From JBFFXF01 sp041569895 (GTDB lineage Bacteria; Planctomycetota; UBA8108; JACQVS01), in NCBI GenBank assembly GCA_041569895.1, contig JBFFXF010000063.1, forward strand, positions 1 to 30,286: DNA of 30,286 nucleotides. Direction: 5' to 3'. The notes below the pieces were generated by a model. It searched no databases. It was not told the DNA's origin and saw nothing but the letters and a program-made list of their open reading frames with translations. This document shows positions 19,007 through 27,000 of this stretch, piece after piece. A program made the position numbers and the translations under genes. Each line of letters starts with the position of its first letter. The stretch's first letter is position 1.

Positions 19007-20176
19007 TCAGGAGAACGCGGCGATGCCGGTGATGTCCTGGCCGAGGATCAGCGTGTGGATCTGGTGCGTGCCCTCGTAGGTCTTCACCGTCTCGAGGTTC
19101 ATCATGTGCCGGCCGATCGAGTACTCGTCCATGATGCCGTTGGCGCCGAGGATCTCGCGTGCCGAGCGGGCGATGTCGAGCGCGACGGCGACGTTGTTCA
19201 TCTTCGCCAGCGACACCTGCTGCGCGCGCGGATCGCGCTTCTCCTTGATGCGCCCGAGGCGGTAGGCGAGGAGCTGCGCCTTGGTGATCTCGCGCAGCAT
19301 CTCGACGAGCTTCTCCTGGATCAGCTGGAACGACGCGATCGGCTTGTCGAACTGCACGCGGCTGCCGGCGTAGACGAGCGCCTCGTGGTAGCAGGCCATC
19401 GCCGCCCCCACCGCGCCCCACGCGATGCCGTAGCGCGCCTGGTTGAGGCACGAGAGCGGCCCGCGCAGGCCCTTGGCGCCCGGGAGCCGCCGGTCGGCGG
19501 GTATGCGGCAGTCATCGAAGACCAGCTCCGACGTTTCGGAGGCGCGCAGGCTCCACTTCCCCTCCTGGTGCGAGCTGGTGAACCCCGGATCGCCGCGCTC
19601 GACGAGGAAGCCGCGGATGACGTCGTCCTGCTTCGCCCACACGACGGCGACGTCGGCGATGCTGCCGTTGGTGATCCACATCTTCGAGCCGTTGAGGACC
19701 CACTGATCGCCGTCGCGCGTCGCCCGCGTCGCCATGCCGGCGGGGTTCGAGCCGTAGTCCGGCTCGGTGAGGCCGAAGCAGCCGATCTTCTCGCCGCGCG
19801 CCATCGGCGGCAGCCACTTCTCCTTCTGCTCCTCGGAGCCGAACGCGTGGATCGCGTACATCACGAGCGACCCCTGCACCGAGACGAAGCTGCGGATGCT
19901 CGAGTCGCCGCGCTCGAGCTCCTGGAGCATGAGGCCATAGGCGACCGGGCCGACGTTCGAGCAGCCGTAGCCCTCGAGCGACGCGCCGAGGAGCCCGAGG
20001 CGCGCGATCTCCGGGACGAGCTCGGTCGGGAAGCGGCCCTGGTTGAAGCAGTCGCGGATGATCGGCAGGACGCGCGCATCGACGAACTGCCGCACCGAGT
20101 CGCGGATCAACCGCTCCTCGTCGGTCAGGAGCTCATCGAGGTCGAAGTAATCGACGCCTGCGAATTGACTCTCCAC
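19007..20176 (-). CDS. gcdH: acyl-CoA dehydrogenase, glutaryl-CoA dehydrogenase type
   Basis: A flavoprotein that would oxidise and decarboxylate glutaryl-CoA to crotonyl-CoA, the late step of lysine and tryptophan breakdown. The 389-residue product has the GCDH phrases GCFGLTEPDYGSNPAGM, NGSKMWITNGSIADV, ARYGIAWGAVGAA, FDKPIASFQLIQEKLVEM and, near the C-terminus, KTYEGTHQIHTLILGQDITG, whose Glu is the catalytic base of this subgroup. Substrate is inferred from family likeness. The start is GTG 20176 with AGGAAG just upstream; reading further upstream runs into the tRNA-Glu gene, so the longer frame is false. It is 20 nt from the tRNA 3' end on the same strand and converges on the sialidase-fold gene with a 15-bp gap. 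Confidence 0.88.
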   Translation of the reverse strand: MESQFAGVDYFDLDELLTDEERLIRDSVRQFVDARVLPIIRDCFNQGRFPTELVPEIARLGLLGASLEGYGCSNVGPVAYGLMLQELERGDSSIRSFVSVQGSLVMYAIHAFGSEEQKEKWLPPMARGEKIGCFGLTEPDYGSNPAGMATRATRDGDQWVLNGSKMWITNGSIADVAVVWAKQDDVIRGFLVERGDPGFTSSHQEGKWSLRASETSELVFDDCRIPADRRLPGAKGLRGPLSCLNQARYGIAWGAVGAAMACYHEALVYAGSRVQFDKPIASFQLIQEKLVEMLREITKAQLLAYRLGRIKEKRDPRAQQVSLAKMNNVAVALDIARSAREILGANGIMDEYSIGRHMMNLETVKTYEGTHQIHTLILGQDITGIAAFS

Positions 20177-20196
20177 GGCTTCCTGGAAGAAAAAAG

Positions 20197-20271
<75 letters not shown>

Positions 20272-20369
20272 ACGCACGCGAGCCCCGCTCCGTCGGCGAC
20301 CGGGACTCCACCTCGGAGCCGGAACGCGGCCGACTCGCCGGCCGCCCGCCCCGCTAACTCCGCCGCCTT

Positions 20370-20397
20370 ACTGTACCTTCGGATTTCCGTGTTGCAA
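20370..20397 (-). promoter_or_regulatory. candidate promoter of tRNA-Glu/gcdH
   Basis: Minus strand: TTGCAA (20397-20392), a 16-nt spacer and TACAGT (20375-20370), each a 4/6 match. The predicted transcript starts about 95 nt before the tRNA. Confidence 0.35.
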
Positions 20398-20479
20398 GCC
20401 TGCGTCCTTTTCCGTCCTCGGGGTGGGATGGGGGCGCCGGTCGGTCCGTGGATTTCGCAGAGTAGCGGGACGGAGCGGT

Positions 20480-20504
20480 CCGCAGATTCCGCAGATTACG
20501 CAGA
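20480..20504. repeat. short 9-nt-period repeat (CGCAGATTN)
   Basis: Two units of 9 nt (CGCAGATTC, CGCAGATTA) followed by CGCAGA, with GCAGAGTAG and ACGCAGAAGG nearby. The same motif appears at 29972-30007 in another intergenic region, so it is a dispersed family rather than part of a gene. Confidence 0.75.
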
Positions 20505-20561
20505 AAAGAACGGAGCCGGTCGGTCCTCGCGCATGTCGTCCGCTGACGCAGAAGGCGCGGA

Positions 20562-21335
20562 TTAACTGGAGTCTCCGTTGCCGCCGCGGCCACGCATGAA
20601 GGCGGTGAAGAGGTCGATCGGGACCGGGAAGACGATGGTCGAGTTGTGCTCCGCGCCGACCTCGGTCAGGGTCTGCAGGAAACGCATCTGCATCGCCATC
20701 GGGTGGCCCTGGATCGTCTGCGCCGCGTCACGGAGCTTGGTGGCGGCCTGGGACTCTCCCTCGGCGTGGATCACCTTGGCGCGCCGCTCGCGCTCGCTCT
20801 CGGCCTGCTTCGCCATCACCCGCTTCATCGACTCGGGGAGGTCGACGTGCTTGACCTCGACGAGCGACACCTTGATGCCCCAGGGGTCGGTCTGCTGGTC
20901 GAGGACCTCCTGCAGCTGGCGATTGATCTTTTCCCGTTCCGCCAGCAGCGCATCGAGTTCGGCCTGGCCGAGGACGCTGCGGAGCGTGGTCTGGGAGAGC
21001 TGACTGGTGGCGTACATGTAGTTCTCGACCTCGAGCACGGCGCGCATCGGCTCGAGGACGCGGAAGTAGACGACGGCGTTCACCTTCACCGAGACGTTGT
21101 CGCGGGTGATGACATCCTGGCTCGGGACGTCCTCGACGTGGGTCCGGAGGCTGACGCGCACCAGCCGGTCGATCGGCCAGAAGACGAAGATCAGGCCGGG
21201 TCCCTTGGTGCGCTGCAGGGCGCGTCCGAGGCGAAAGATGACGCCGCGCTCGAATTCCAGCAGGATGCGGATGCAGCTCAGGACGTAGAGGACCACGATG
21301 GCGACGAACACGCCGACGTACTGGAGGGGTTCCAT
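20562..21335 (-). CDS. slipin (SPFH/stomatin-prohibitin family membrane protein)
   Basis: Slipins are membrane-anchored SPFH proteins that form ring-like scaffolds and work with NfeD proteases in membrane quality control. The 257-residue product has one N-terminal membrane segment (VGVFVAIVVLYVLSCI, about 7-22) and then the SPFH core: FERGVIFRLGR, KGPGLIFVFWPIDRLVRVSLRT, DVITRDNVSVKVNAVVYFRV and LVEVKHVDLPESMKRVMAKQAE. A charged helix (ESERERRAKVIHAEGESQAA) precedes the C-terminus. AAGGAG precedes ATG 21335 and overlaps the end of nfeD, 12 bp upstream. The pair is the conserved nfeD-slipin operon. Confidence 0.93.
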   Translation of the reverse strand: MEPLQYVGVFVAIVVLYVLSCIRILLEFERGVIFRLGRALQRTKGPGLIFVFWPIDRLVRVSLRTHVEDVPSQDVITRDNVSVKVNAVVYFRVLEPMRAVLEVENYMYATSQLSQTTLRSVLGQAELDALLAEREKINRQLQEVLDQQTDPWGIKVSLVEVKHVDLPESMKRVMAKQAESERERRAKVIHAEGESQAATKLRDAAQTIQGHPMAMQMRFLQTLTEVGAEHNSTIVFPVPIDLFTAFMRGRGGNGDSS

Positions 21336-21347
21336 GGTCTGACTCCT

Positions 21348-22754
21348 TCACGAGTTCTCGGACGGCGTCGTCGGCGAATCGGGGCTCGCCGGCCTCACCA
21401 GCAGCGTCAGGCCGTCCATCTTCTCGACCTCGATCTCCTCGCCGGCGACGATCTCCGTCCGACTGATCGCCTTCCAGCGCTCGCCGTGGACGAGCATCAC
21501 GCCGCGCCACGCGTCGCCCTCCCGCGAGAACGACACGTCTGCCAGGCCGCGCGCGCCGACGAGGGCGCTGCTGCCCGTGCGCGGCGGCTCGCGGTGCGCC
21601 CGAACGACGCTGGTGACCAGGACCGCGCCGATGACGGCCGTGGCAGCCGCGACCGGGATGATCACCCCGAGCGAGACCCGCCCGAAGCCCGCCGGAGAGT
21701 CGACCAGCATGAGGGCGCCGAGCACCAGGCAGACGAGGCCCCCGGCGGTGAGGGCGCCGTAGCTGGTGACGAAGATCTCGGCGACGAGCATGCCGAACGC
21801 GAGCACGAGCAGCAGCAGGCCGGCGTAGTTGATCGGCAGCACGGACAGACCGAAGAACCCGAGCGCGAGCAGCACGGCCCCGAGGGTTCCCGCGACGCCC
21901 CACCCCGGCGAGTAGAGCTCGAAGAGAACGCCGTAGAAACCGAAGATCAGCAGCAGGAACGCGACGTTCGGATTGCAGAGGACCGCCAGCAACTCCTCCC
22001 CCCACCACACGGCGTGCTCGCGAGTGAGAGCGCGCGCGGTCTCGAGACGACGGGAGGCGCCGCCGACGGTGACCTCGCGCCCGTCGATCGACTCGAGCAG
22101 GTCCCCGAGGTCTTCCGCGACGAGATCGACGAGGCCATCCCGGACGGCCTCGCTCGCCGAGAAGGAGACGCTCTCGGTCACCGTTTGCTCCGCCGTCACC
22201 GGGTCGCGACCGCGCATCTCGGCGAGCGACCGCACCCAGGCGGCGGTGTCGTTGACCACCTTTTCCATCGGCTTCGGGGCGGGCGCCGGCGCCCCGTCCT
22301 GTCCCTCGGGCCCCGGCTGCGGCGCGGGGGAGATCGGGAAGCCGCCGCCGATCTGCACGGGGTGAGCCGCGCCGATGTTCGACCCCGGCGCCATGGCGGC
22401 GACGTGGCTCGCCAGCGCCAGGAAGACGCCCGCCGACGCCGCCCGCCCGCCCGATGGCACGAAGATGACGACGGGCACGCGAGCGCCGAGGATGTCCTTG
22501 ACCATCGACCGGGTGGCGCCGAGCAGCCCGCCCGGCGTGTCGAGCTCGACGATGACGCACTCGACCCCCTCGCGCTCGCCGCGTTCGATCGCTGCGCGGA
22601 GCACGCGGGCGGTGATCGGCGAGATGGTGACGTCGTCGAGCCGCAGCACGAGAACGGCGGGCCGCCGCGGCCCATCTTCGTTGTCGTCGCCCGCGACCGC
22701 GAGGCCGAGGACGGTGAACACACCGGCAAGAAGCAGGGCGATGGTCGCCTTCAT
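21348..22754 (-). CDS. nfeD: NfeD-type membrane-bound serine protease (ClpP class, long form)
   Basis: A membrane protease with an N-terminal ClpP-like domain, multiple membrane spans and a C-terminal OB fold; its relatives cut the C-terminus of the partner slipin/stomatin. The 468-residue product has a signal sequence (IALLLAGVFTVLGLAVA, 5-21), the protease domain with LDTPGGLL (71-78), nucleophile Ser107 in AASAG and general-base Lys165 in EKVVNDTAAW. About four to five membrane segments follow (259-385), then the OB domain (396-455). Ser and Lys are about 58 residues apart, against about 41 in the Pyrococcus enzyme, because of a Pro/Ala/Gly-rich insert at 142-162 over the active-site region. 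It is first in the operon, 12 bp before slipin, with a sigma-54 promoter 35-49 bp upstream. Confidence 0.93.
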   Translation of the reverse strand: MKATIALLLAGVFTVLGLAVAGDDNEDGPRRPAVLVLRLDDVTISPITARVLRAAIERGEREGVECVIVELDTPGGLLGATRSMVKDILGARVPVVIFVPSGGRAASAGVFLALASHVAAMAPGSNIGAAHPVQIGGGFPISPAPQPGPEGQDGAPAPAPKPMEKVVNDTAAWVRSLAEMRGRDPVTAEQTVTESVSFSASEAVRDGLVDLVAEDLGDLLESIDGREVTVGGASRRLETARALTREHAVWWGEELLAVLCNPNVAFLLLIFGFYGVLFELYSPGWGVAGTLGAVLLALGFFGLSVLPINYAGLLLLVLAFGMLVAEIFVTSYGALTAGGLVCLVLGALMLVDSPAGFGRVSLGVIIPVAAATAVIGAVLVTSVVRAHREPPRTGSSALVGARGLADVSFSREGDAWRGVMLVHGERWKAISRTEIVAGEEIEVEKMDGLTLLVRPASPDSPTTPSENS

Positions 22755-22788
22755 GCGATCCCCAAGGTATCGTCGTGGAGGAAGTTCC

Positions 22789-22803
22789 GCAACGGACGTG
22801 CCA
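22789..22803 (-). promoter_or_regulatory. sigma-54 (RpoN) promoter of the nfeD-slipin operon
   Basis: Minus strand: TGGCACG (22803-22797), four bases, TTGC (22792-22789). This is a full match to the sigma-54 -24/-12 consensus, with GG and GC at the required spacing. The predicted start near 22778 leaves about 24 nt to ATG 22754. Enhancer sites for an activator should lie within the next 150 bp upstream (towards 22950) but I cannot define them. Confidence 0.75.
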
Positions 22804-22995
22804 ATGAGCGACGACGCGGGCGCGGGCCGCCCTCGTGCCGGCGCTGGGCGGCCCGCATGGCGCGGACGTTGTCACGTGGTGCGGAATTCCCCGCGGCGCC
22901 CCTTCCAGCCGACGGTCCCGTACGCGGGATACGGCGCCGCGGACTCGGCGGAATCGCGTTTGCTGGAGAGTTCCACCGGCGGCTGCCGACAGCAC

Positions 22996-23007
22996 GGGAG
23001 GTGATCC
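22996..23007 (+). promoter_or_regulatory. extended Shine-Dalgarno sequence of the PAS gene
   Basis: GGGAGGTGATCC lies immediately before ATG 23008. Eleven bases (GGAGGTGATCC) are complementary to the conserved 3' end of bacterial 16S rRNA, much longer than the usual 4-6. GGAGG has a 6-nt spacer to the start. Confidence 0.75.
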
Positions 23008-23478
23008 ATGAGCCGAGACCGCGACGACTCCAAGTCCATGTTCGCCGAGGAATCCTCCCTGCGCTGGGCGTTTCTCGAGGACGATCCGGATCCGTGCGCC
23101 GTCGTCTCGGAGCGCATGGAGGTCGTCTACCTCAACAGCTCGGCGCGGAAACTCGTGGCGGACCGGTGGTTCGGCAGGCGGTGCTTCGAGGTTCTTCCCG
23201 TCGTCAACGAGACCTGCGCCCTGCACTGCCCGACCATCCGTGCCGTCAACGAGTCGGACGACGTGGTGTACTGCGAGGAGCGCCTGCGGCTCGGGGACGG
23301 CGCGGAGCGCGATCTCGGCGTGGCGCTGATCCCGCTCGGACAGGGCCGCGACGACTGCGCCCGTGCAGTGCTCCTCCTGCGGGAGAAGGGGACTGCGCGC
23401 GACGAGGCGGAATTCCGGTCAGGTCTGCTGGCGGACGCAGGTCGACTGCGAGATCGGATCGAGGCCAGCCCGCGCTGA
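23008..23478 (+). CDS. small PAS-domain protein with a cysteine cluster
   Basis: A 156-residue soluble protein. Residues about 20-125 fit a single PAS fold (LEDDPDPCAVVSERMEVVYLNSSARKL... CFEVLPVVNETCALHCPTIRAV... ALIPLGQGRDDCARAVLLL). The pattern G-x-x-C-[FY]-E-V followed by C-x3-C-P is a known variant of PAS domains that usually reads CYEV...PCxxCP; the cysteines are candidates for metal or redox sensing. No kinase, HTH or GGDEF output domain follows, so it would act through a partner. It has an unusually long ribosome site (see 22996-23007). It converges with the CBS gene and is divergent from nfeD, so a shared regulatory region (22755-23007) is possible. Confidence 0.8.
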   Translation: MSRDRDDSKSMFAEESSLRWAFLEDDPDPCAVVSERMEVVYLNSSARKLVADRWFGRRCFEVLPVVNETCALHCPTIRAVNESDDVVYCEERLRLGDGAERDLGVALIPLGQGRDDCARAVLLLREKGTARDEAEFRSGLLADAGRLRDRIEASPR

Positions 23479-23516
23479 GAACGCGCTCGCATCGAGTCGC
23501 GACCAGCGCGAACGCG

Positions 23517-24011
23517 TCAGCTCTCTCCCGGCCCCCGGACGATCTCGGGGTCGCCGCTCCAGGCGGAGCTGCAGCGGGCGACGTGGCGGACCACGTCGGT
23601 GGTCGACACGACGCCGATGAGGCGGCGGCCGCGGGTGACGAAGACGCGGTGGATGGTCTCGCGGTTCATGAGGTCGCAGACCTCGCCGAGGGAAGCGTCC
23701 TCGCCGACGGAGAGGACGTTCGGCGTCATCCAGTCGGAGACCACCCCTCCCGCCGCGGCGTCGGTCTCCTCTCCGGGCGCGTTCACCGCCAGGAGGTCCG
23801 ACGCCGACACCACGCCGCGCACCTCGCCGTCCTCGTCCACCACCGGCGCCCCGCTGATGCCGCGGTCCTCGAAGAGCTCGATCGCCTCGCCGATCGGCGC
23901 GTCGGGGCGCAGCGTGACCACGTCCCGGCGCATGACGTCGGTGACGCCGACCGCGTCTGGGTCCAGTTTCATGGGTTTCCCGGCCTTCGCTCCCTTCACT
24001 GTGGTGATCAT
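23517..24011 (-). CDS. tandem CBS-domain protein
   Basis: A 164-residue protein made of two CBS domains, which bind adenosyl ligands such as AMP or ATP. The first starts at VTDVMRRDVVTLRPDAPIGEAIELFEDRGISGAPVVDEDGEVRGVVSASDLL, the second at VSDWMTPNVLSVGEDASLGEVCDLMNRETIHRVFVTRGRRLIGVVSTTDVVRHV. There is no catalytic domain. A 15-residue acidic linker joins the two. ATG 24011 gives the longest form; ATG 23972, at MKLDPDAVG, may be the real start because homology begins after it; neither has a good ribosome site. It is divergent from the giant TPR gene (about 86 bp apart) and convergent with the PAS gene, whose signal-sensing nature fits a regulatory group. Confidence 0.9.
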   Translation of the reverse strand: MITTVKGAKAGKPMKLDPDAVGVTDVMRRDVVTLRPDAPIGEAIELFEDRGISGAPVVDEDGEVRGVVSASDLLAVNAPGEETDAAAGGVVSDWMTPNVLSVGEDASLGEVCDLMNRETIHRVFVTRGRRLIGVVSTTDVVRHVARCSSAWSGDPEIVRGPGES

Positions 24012-24097
24012 GCACTACCGGGTGCCGCCTGTCCAGCTGGGTTCTCCGGGTCAATCGGGTCGACCCCTTCTTCGTCCGTGTGGATACTGTTGCTGTC

Positions 24098-27000
24098 ATG
24101 AAACTGCCCTCGCACGACGAGATCCTCGCGCTCTACAACCAGAACCGCTTCCTCGACGCCTACCGCCTCACAGAGGCCGCCTGGGACCGTCCGGAGGTGG
24201 CGGACACGCTCGACGCTCGCGAGACGCTACTCGCCGGGCGGCTCGCCCGGCGGCTCGGGTCGGGGAAATTCGCGCGCGGGCTGTTCAAACGCGCCCGAGA
24301 GCTCGCTCCCGAGCACCCCGCTGTTCGCTTCTACACACGCGATCTGCTCCACCCGCGCACGAGCATTCTCGATCTGCTCGAGGCGTTCGAGGCGGAGCCG
24401 GTGCCGGAGTCCGCCGACGACAACCTGCGGTCGGTCTGGGCAGCGACCCACGCGATCTCGCTGTCGAGCGTGCGCGATTTCGAGCGCGCCCGCGAGCGCA
24501 TTGCCCTGGCGCGCGACAGCGACCCGGACGAGCCGTGGGTCGACGCCTGCGAGGCCGGTGTCCTCTACGACCAGGATCGCTGGGCGGAGGCGCTCGCCGC
24601 CGCCGAGCACGCCTGGGATCGCTGCCCGGGCCTGCCCTACGGGTCTGCCGTCCTCGGGTTCAGTCTGGCCGCGCTCGGACGGCCGGCGGAGGCCGCGTCG
24701 CGCCTGCTCCGGTGGAGCGCCGCCTCGCCGCAGTCGTGGGAGGTGCTCGAGCTCGGCCTCCGCTTCGCGACCGATGCGCTCGAGCGCGGCGACGAGAGCG
24801 TCCTCGAGCACCTCCCGGGCGGCCTCTACGAGTCGACCGGACGCGTCCTCGAGCTCGCCCCGCTCGCCGATCGCCGCCTCGAGATCCGCGTCGCCTGCCT
24901 CCGCGCCGACGCGGCGAAGCGCGAGGGGCGGCGCGAGGAGCTCCTGCGCCACGCCCGGACGGCGCGCACGTACTTCTTCAACCGCGTCGCCGAGAACCTG
25001 CGGGACAACGCGGGCGGCAAGCGCAGCGTCATCGAGCACGAGCGCGTGCGACAGCGGCACAACACCTGCTTGCCGGCGAGCGTCGTCACCTGCGCGAGCG
25101 CCTTCGGCGAGGCCGTCGATCACGACCGACTCGTCGAGCGCATGACCTACGACGGCACGCCGACGTGGCGCATCGTCGAGTGGGCCGAGGAGAACGACTG
25201 GAGCGCCCGGCCGTTCCTCGCGCAGCCGGAGGCGTGCTTCCGGCTGGTCGAGGCCGGTTTCCCGTTCGTGCTGACGCTGCGCCGTTTCGGCTGGGCGCAC
25301 GCCGTGGCGGCGGTCGGAGTCGACGCTGGGATGCGCACGCTCATCTACCACGAGCCGTCCCACGGCCGCCTCGGCGAGATCCTCATCGACCAGATCGGCG
25401 AGGGCGAGGCGCCGCTCGGTCCCGAGTGCCTCGCCGTGGCGCCGCCGGACGCGGCGGGGCGACTGGCGGAGATCGAGCTTCCGGGCGAGGACTTCGCCCG
25501 CGCGCAGGTCGGCATGCACCGCGCCCTGCAGACGCAGTCGCTGGCGTCCGCGCTGGAGATCGCATCGGAGTTCGCCCGCGGCCACGACGATTCGCCGCAG
25601 GCGCGATTCCTCGCGGCGCGCGCCGCGCACGAGTCCGGCGATCCGCGCCGCGCCGTCGACCTCCTGCGCGAGCTGCTCGGCGAGCACCCCGACTCGCTGC
25701 CGATCCAGCAGTTGCTGCTGGCGTCGTGCCAGGCCACCGGCGACACCGCCGCGTACCGCGACGTGCTCGGCGCCATCGTCCTGAGACAGCCGATCCCCGG
25801 CATCGACGGCAGCCGGGAATGGATCCACCCCGAGCCGGTGCTCCTCGCGCGTTACGCCGACCTGCTCTCGCAGTCCGCCACACGGCTCGAGGACGCGCTC
25901 CGTCTCCTGCGCCGGGCTCTCTACCACGGTCCGTACCATGGCGAGAGCTACCACTACCTCGCCGACATCCTCTGGAACGCGGGCGGCTCGACGCCGGGTC
26001 GCGTCCCGGCGGCCGACACCGGCCCGCTCCGGCCACCGGGCGGCAACGGCGCCTCGACGGGCGACCTGCGCGAGCGGTCGCTGCTGGCGTACCGGATCGC
26101 CTCGTGTCTCGACGGCGAGAACGAGCACTACGCCGACGCGTACGCCTGGGCGCTCAGGAAGCGCGGCCGCGCCGAGGAGGGGATCGCGTGGCTGCGGCGG
26201 CGCGCCGAGCGATTCACGGGCGACGCGGGGGGCGGCGCGGCGTGGGCGACGCTCGTCACCGCGCAGGAGGCGTTCGGCTTCCCCGACGAGAGCCTCGCCA
26301 GCCTCGAGGAGGCCCTCCGTCGCCGCCCCGCCGACGTCACGCTCGCCGGATTCGCGGTGTCGTTCCTGTCGCGATACGGGCGGTTCGACGACGCCCGCCG
26401 GGCGCTGGAGACCTGTCGCGTCGAGGGTCGCCCGACCGATTACCACCGCGCCGCCGCCATCCTGGCGCGTCGCGAGGGCGATCGGCAGCGCGCGCTGGAG
26501 CACGCTCGCGCGTGGCTCGAGGAGCGACCTCTCGACCGCGACGCCCGGCGCGCCGTCGTCGAGCTGGTGACGCTCGAGGACGGCGTCGATGCCGCGGGCG
26601 CGCTCGTCGAGGAGTGGTTCGAGCGGCACGTCGGCGACGAGGGCGTCGAGGAGATCCTCCTCGAGCACCTCGATCGCGTCGGCGACGACACGCGTCGCAT
26701 CGCTCTGCTCGAGCGGCGTGTCGAGCGGAACCCGCTCGACGACTGGGCGCTGCGGGAGCTTTCGTGGACCGTGCTCCGCGACGTGCAGACGCTTCCCCCC
26801 GACGCGCTCGTCGACGGGCTCGCGCGACTGCGCTCGCTCGTCGATCGCTGCGTGCTGGCCTCGCCGGGCCACGCGAGCACCACCGGTCTCCTGGCCGAGC
26901 TCGCCACGCTCGACGGCGACACGCACGCCGCGGTGGAGCTCCTCGGCGAGGCGCTCCTCGAGAGCCCCGACTACGTCTACGCCATCAATCGCATCTTCGA

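Larger units (their letters stand above)
20272..20561. other. intergenic region upstream of the tRNA, with repeat and candidate tRNA promoter
   Basis: No gene. It contains a candidate minus-strand promoter (20370-20397) about 100 bp before the tRNA and a 9-nt repeat cluster (20480-20504) just after the slipin stop. Confidence 0.6.

Noticed and set aside
22797..22811. Short rightward sigma-70 promoter for the PAS gene in the shared region
   Set aside because: No pair of boxes with acceptable spacing was found on the plus strand between 22804 and 22995.
20646..24101. Long plus-strand open frame opposite slipin and nfeD, running over the PAS and CBS genes
   Set aside because: Low-complexity Arg/Asp/His composition, no motif, and it spans four supported genes on both strands.
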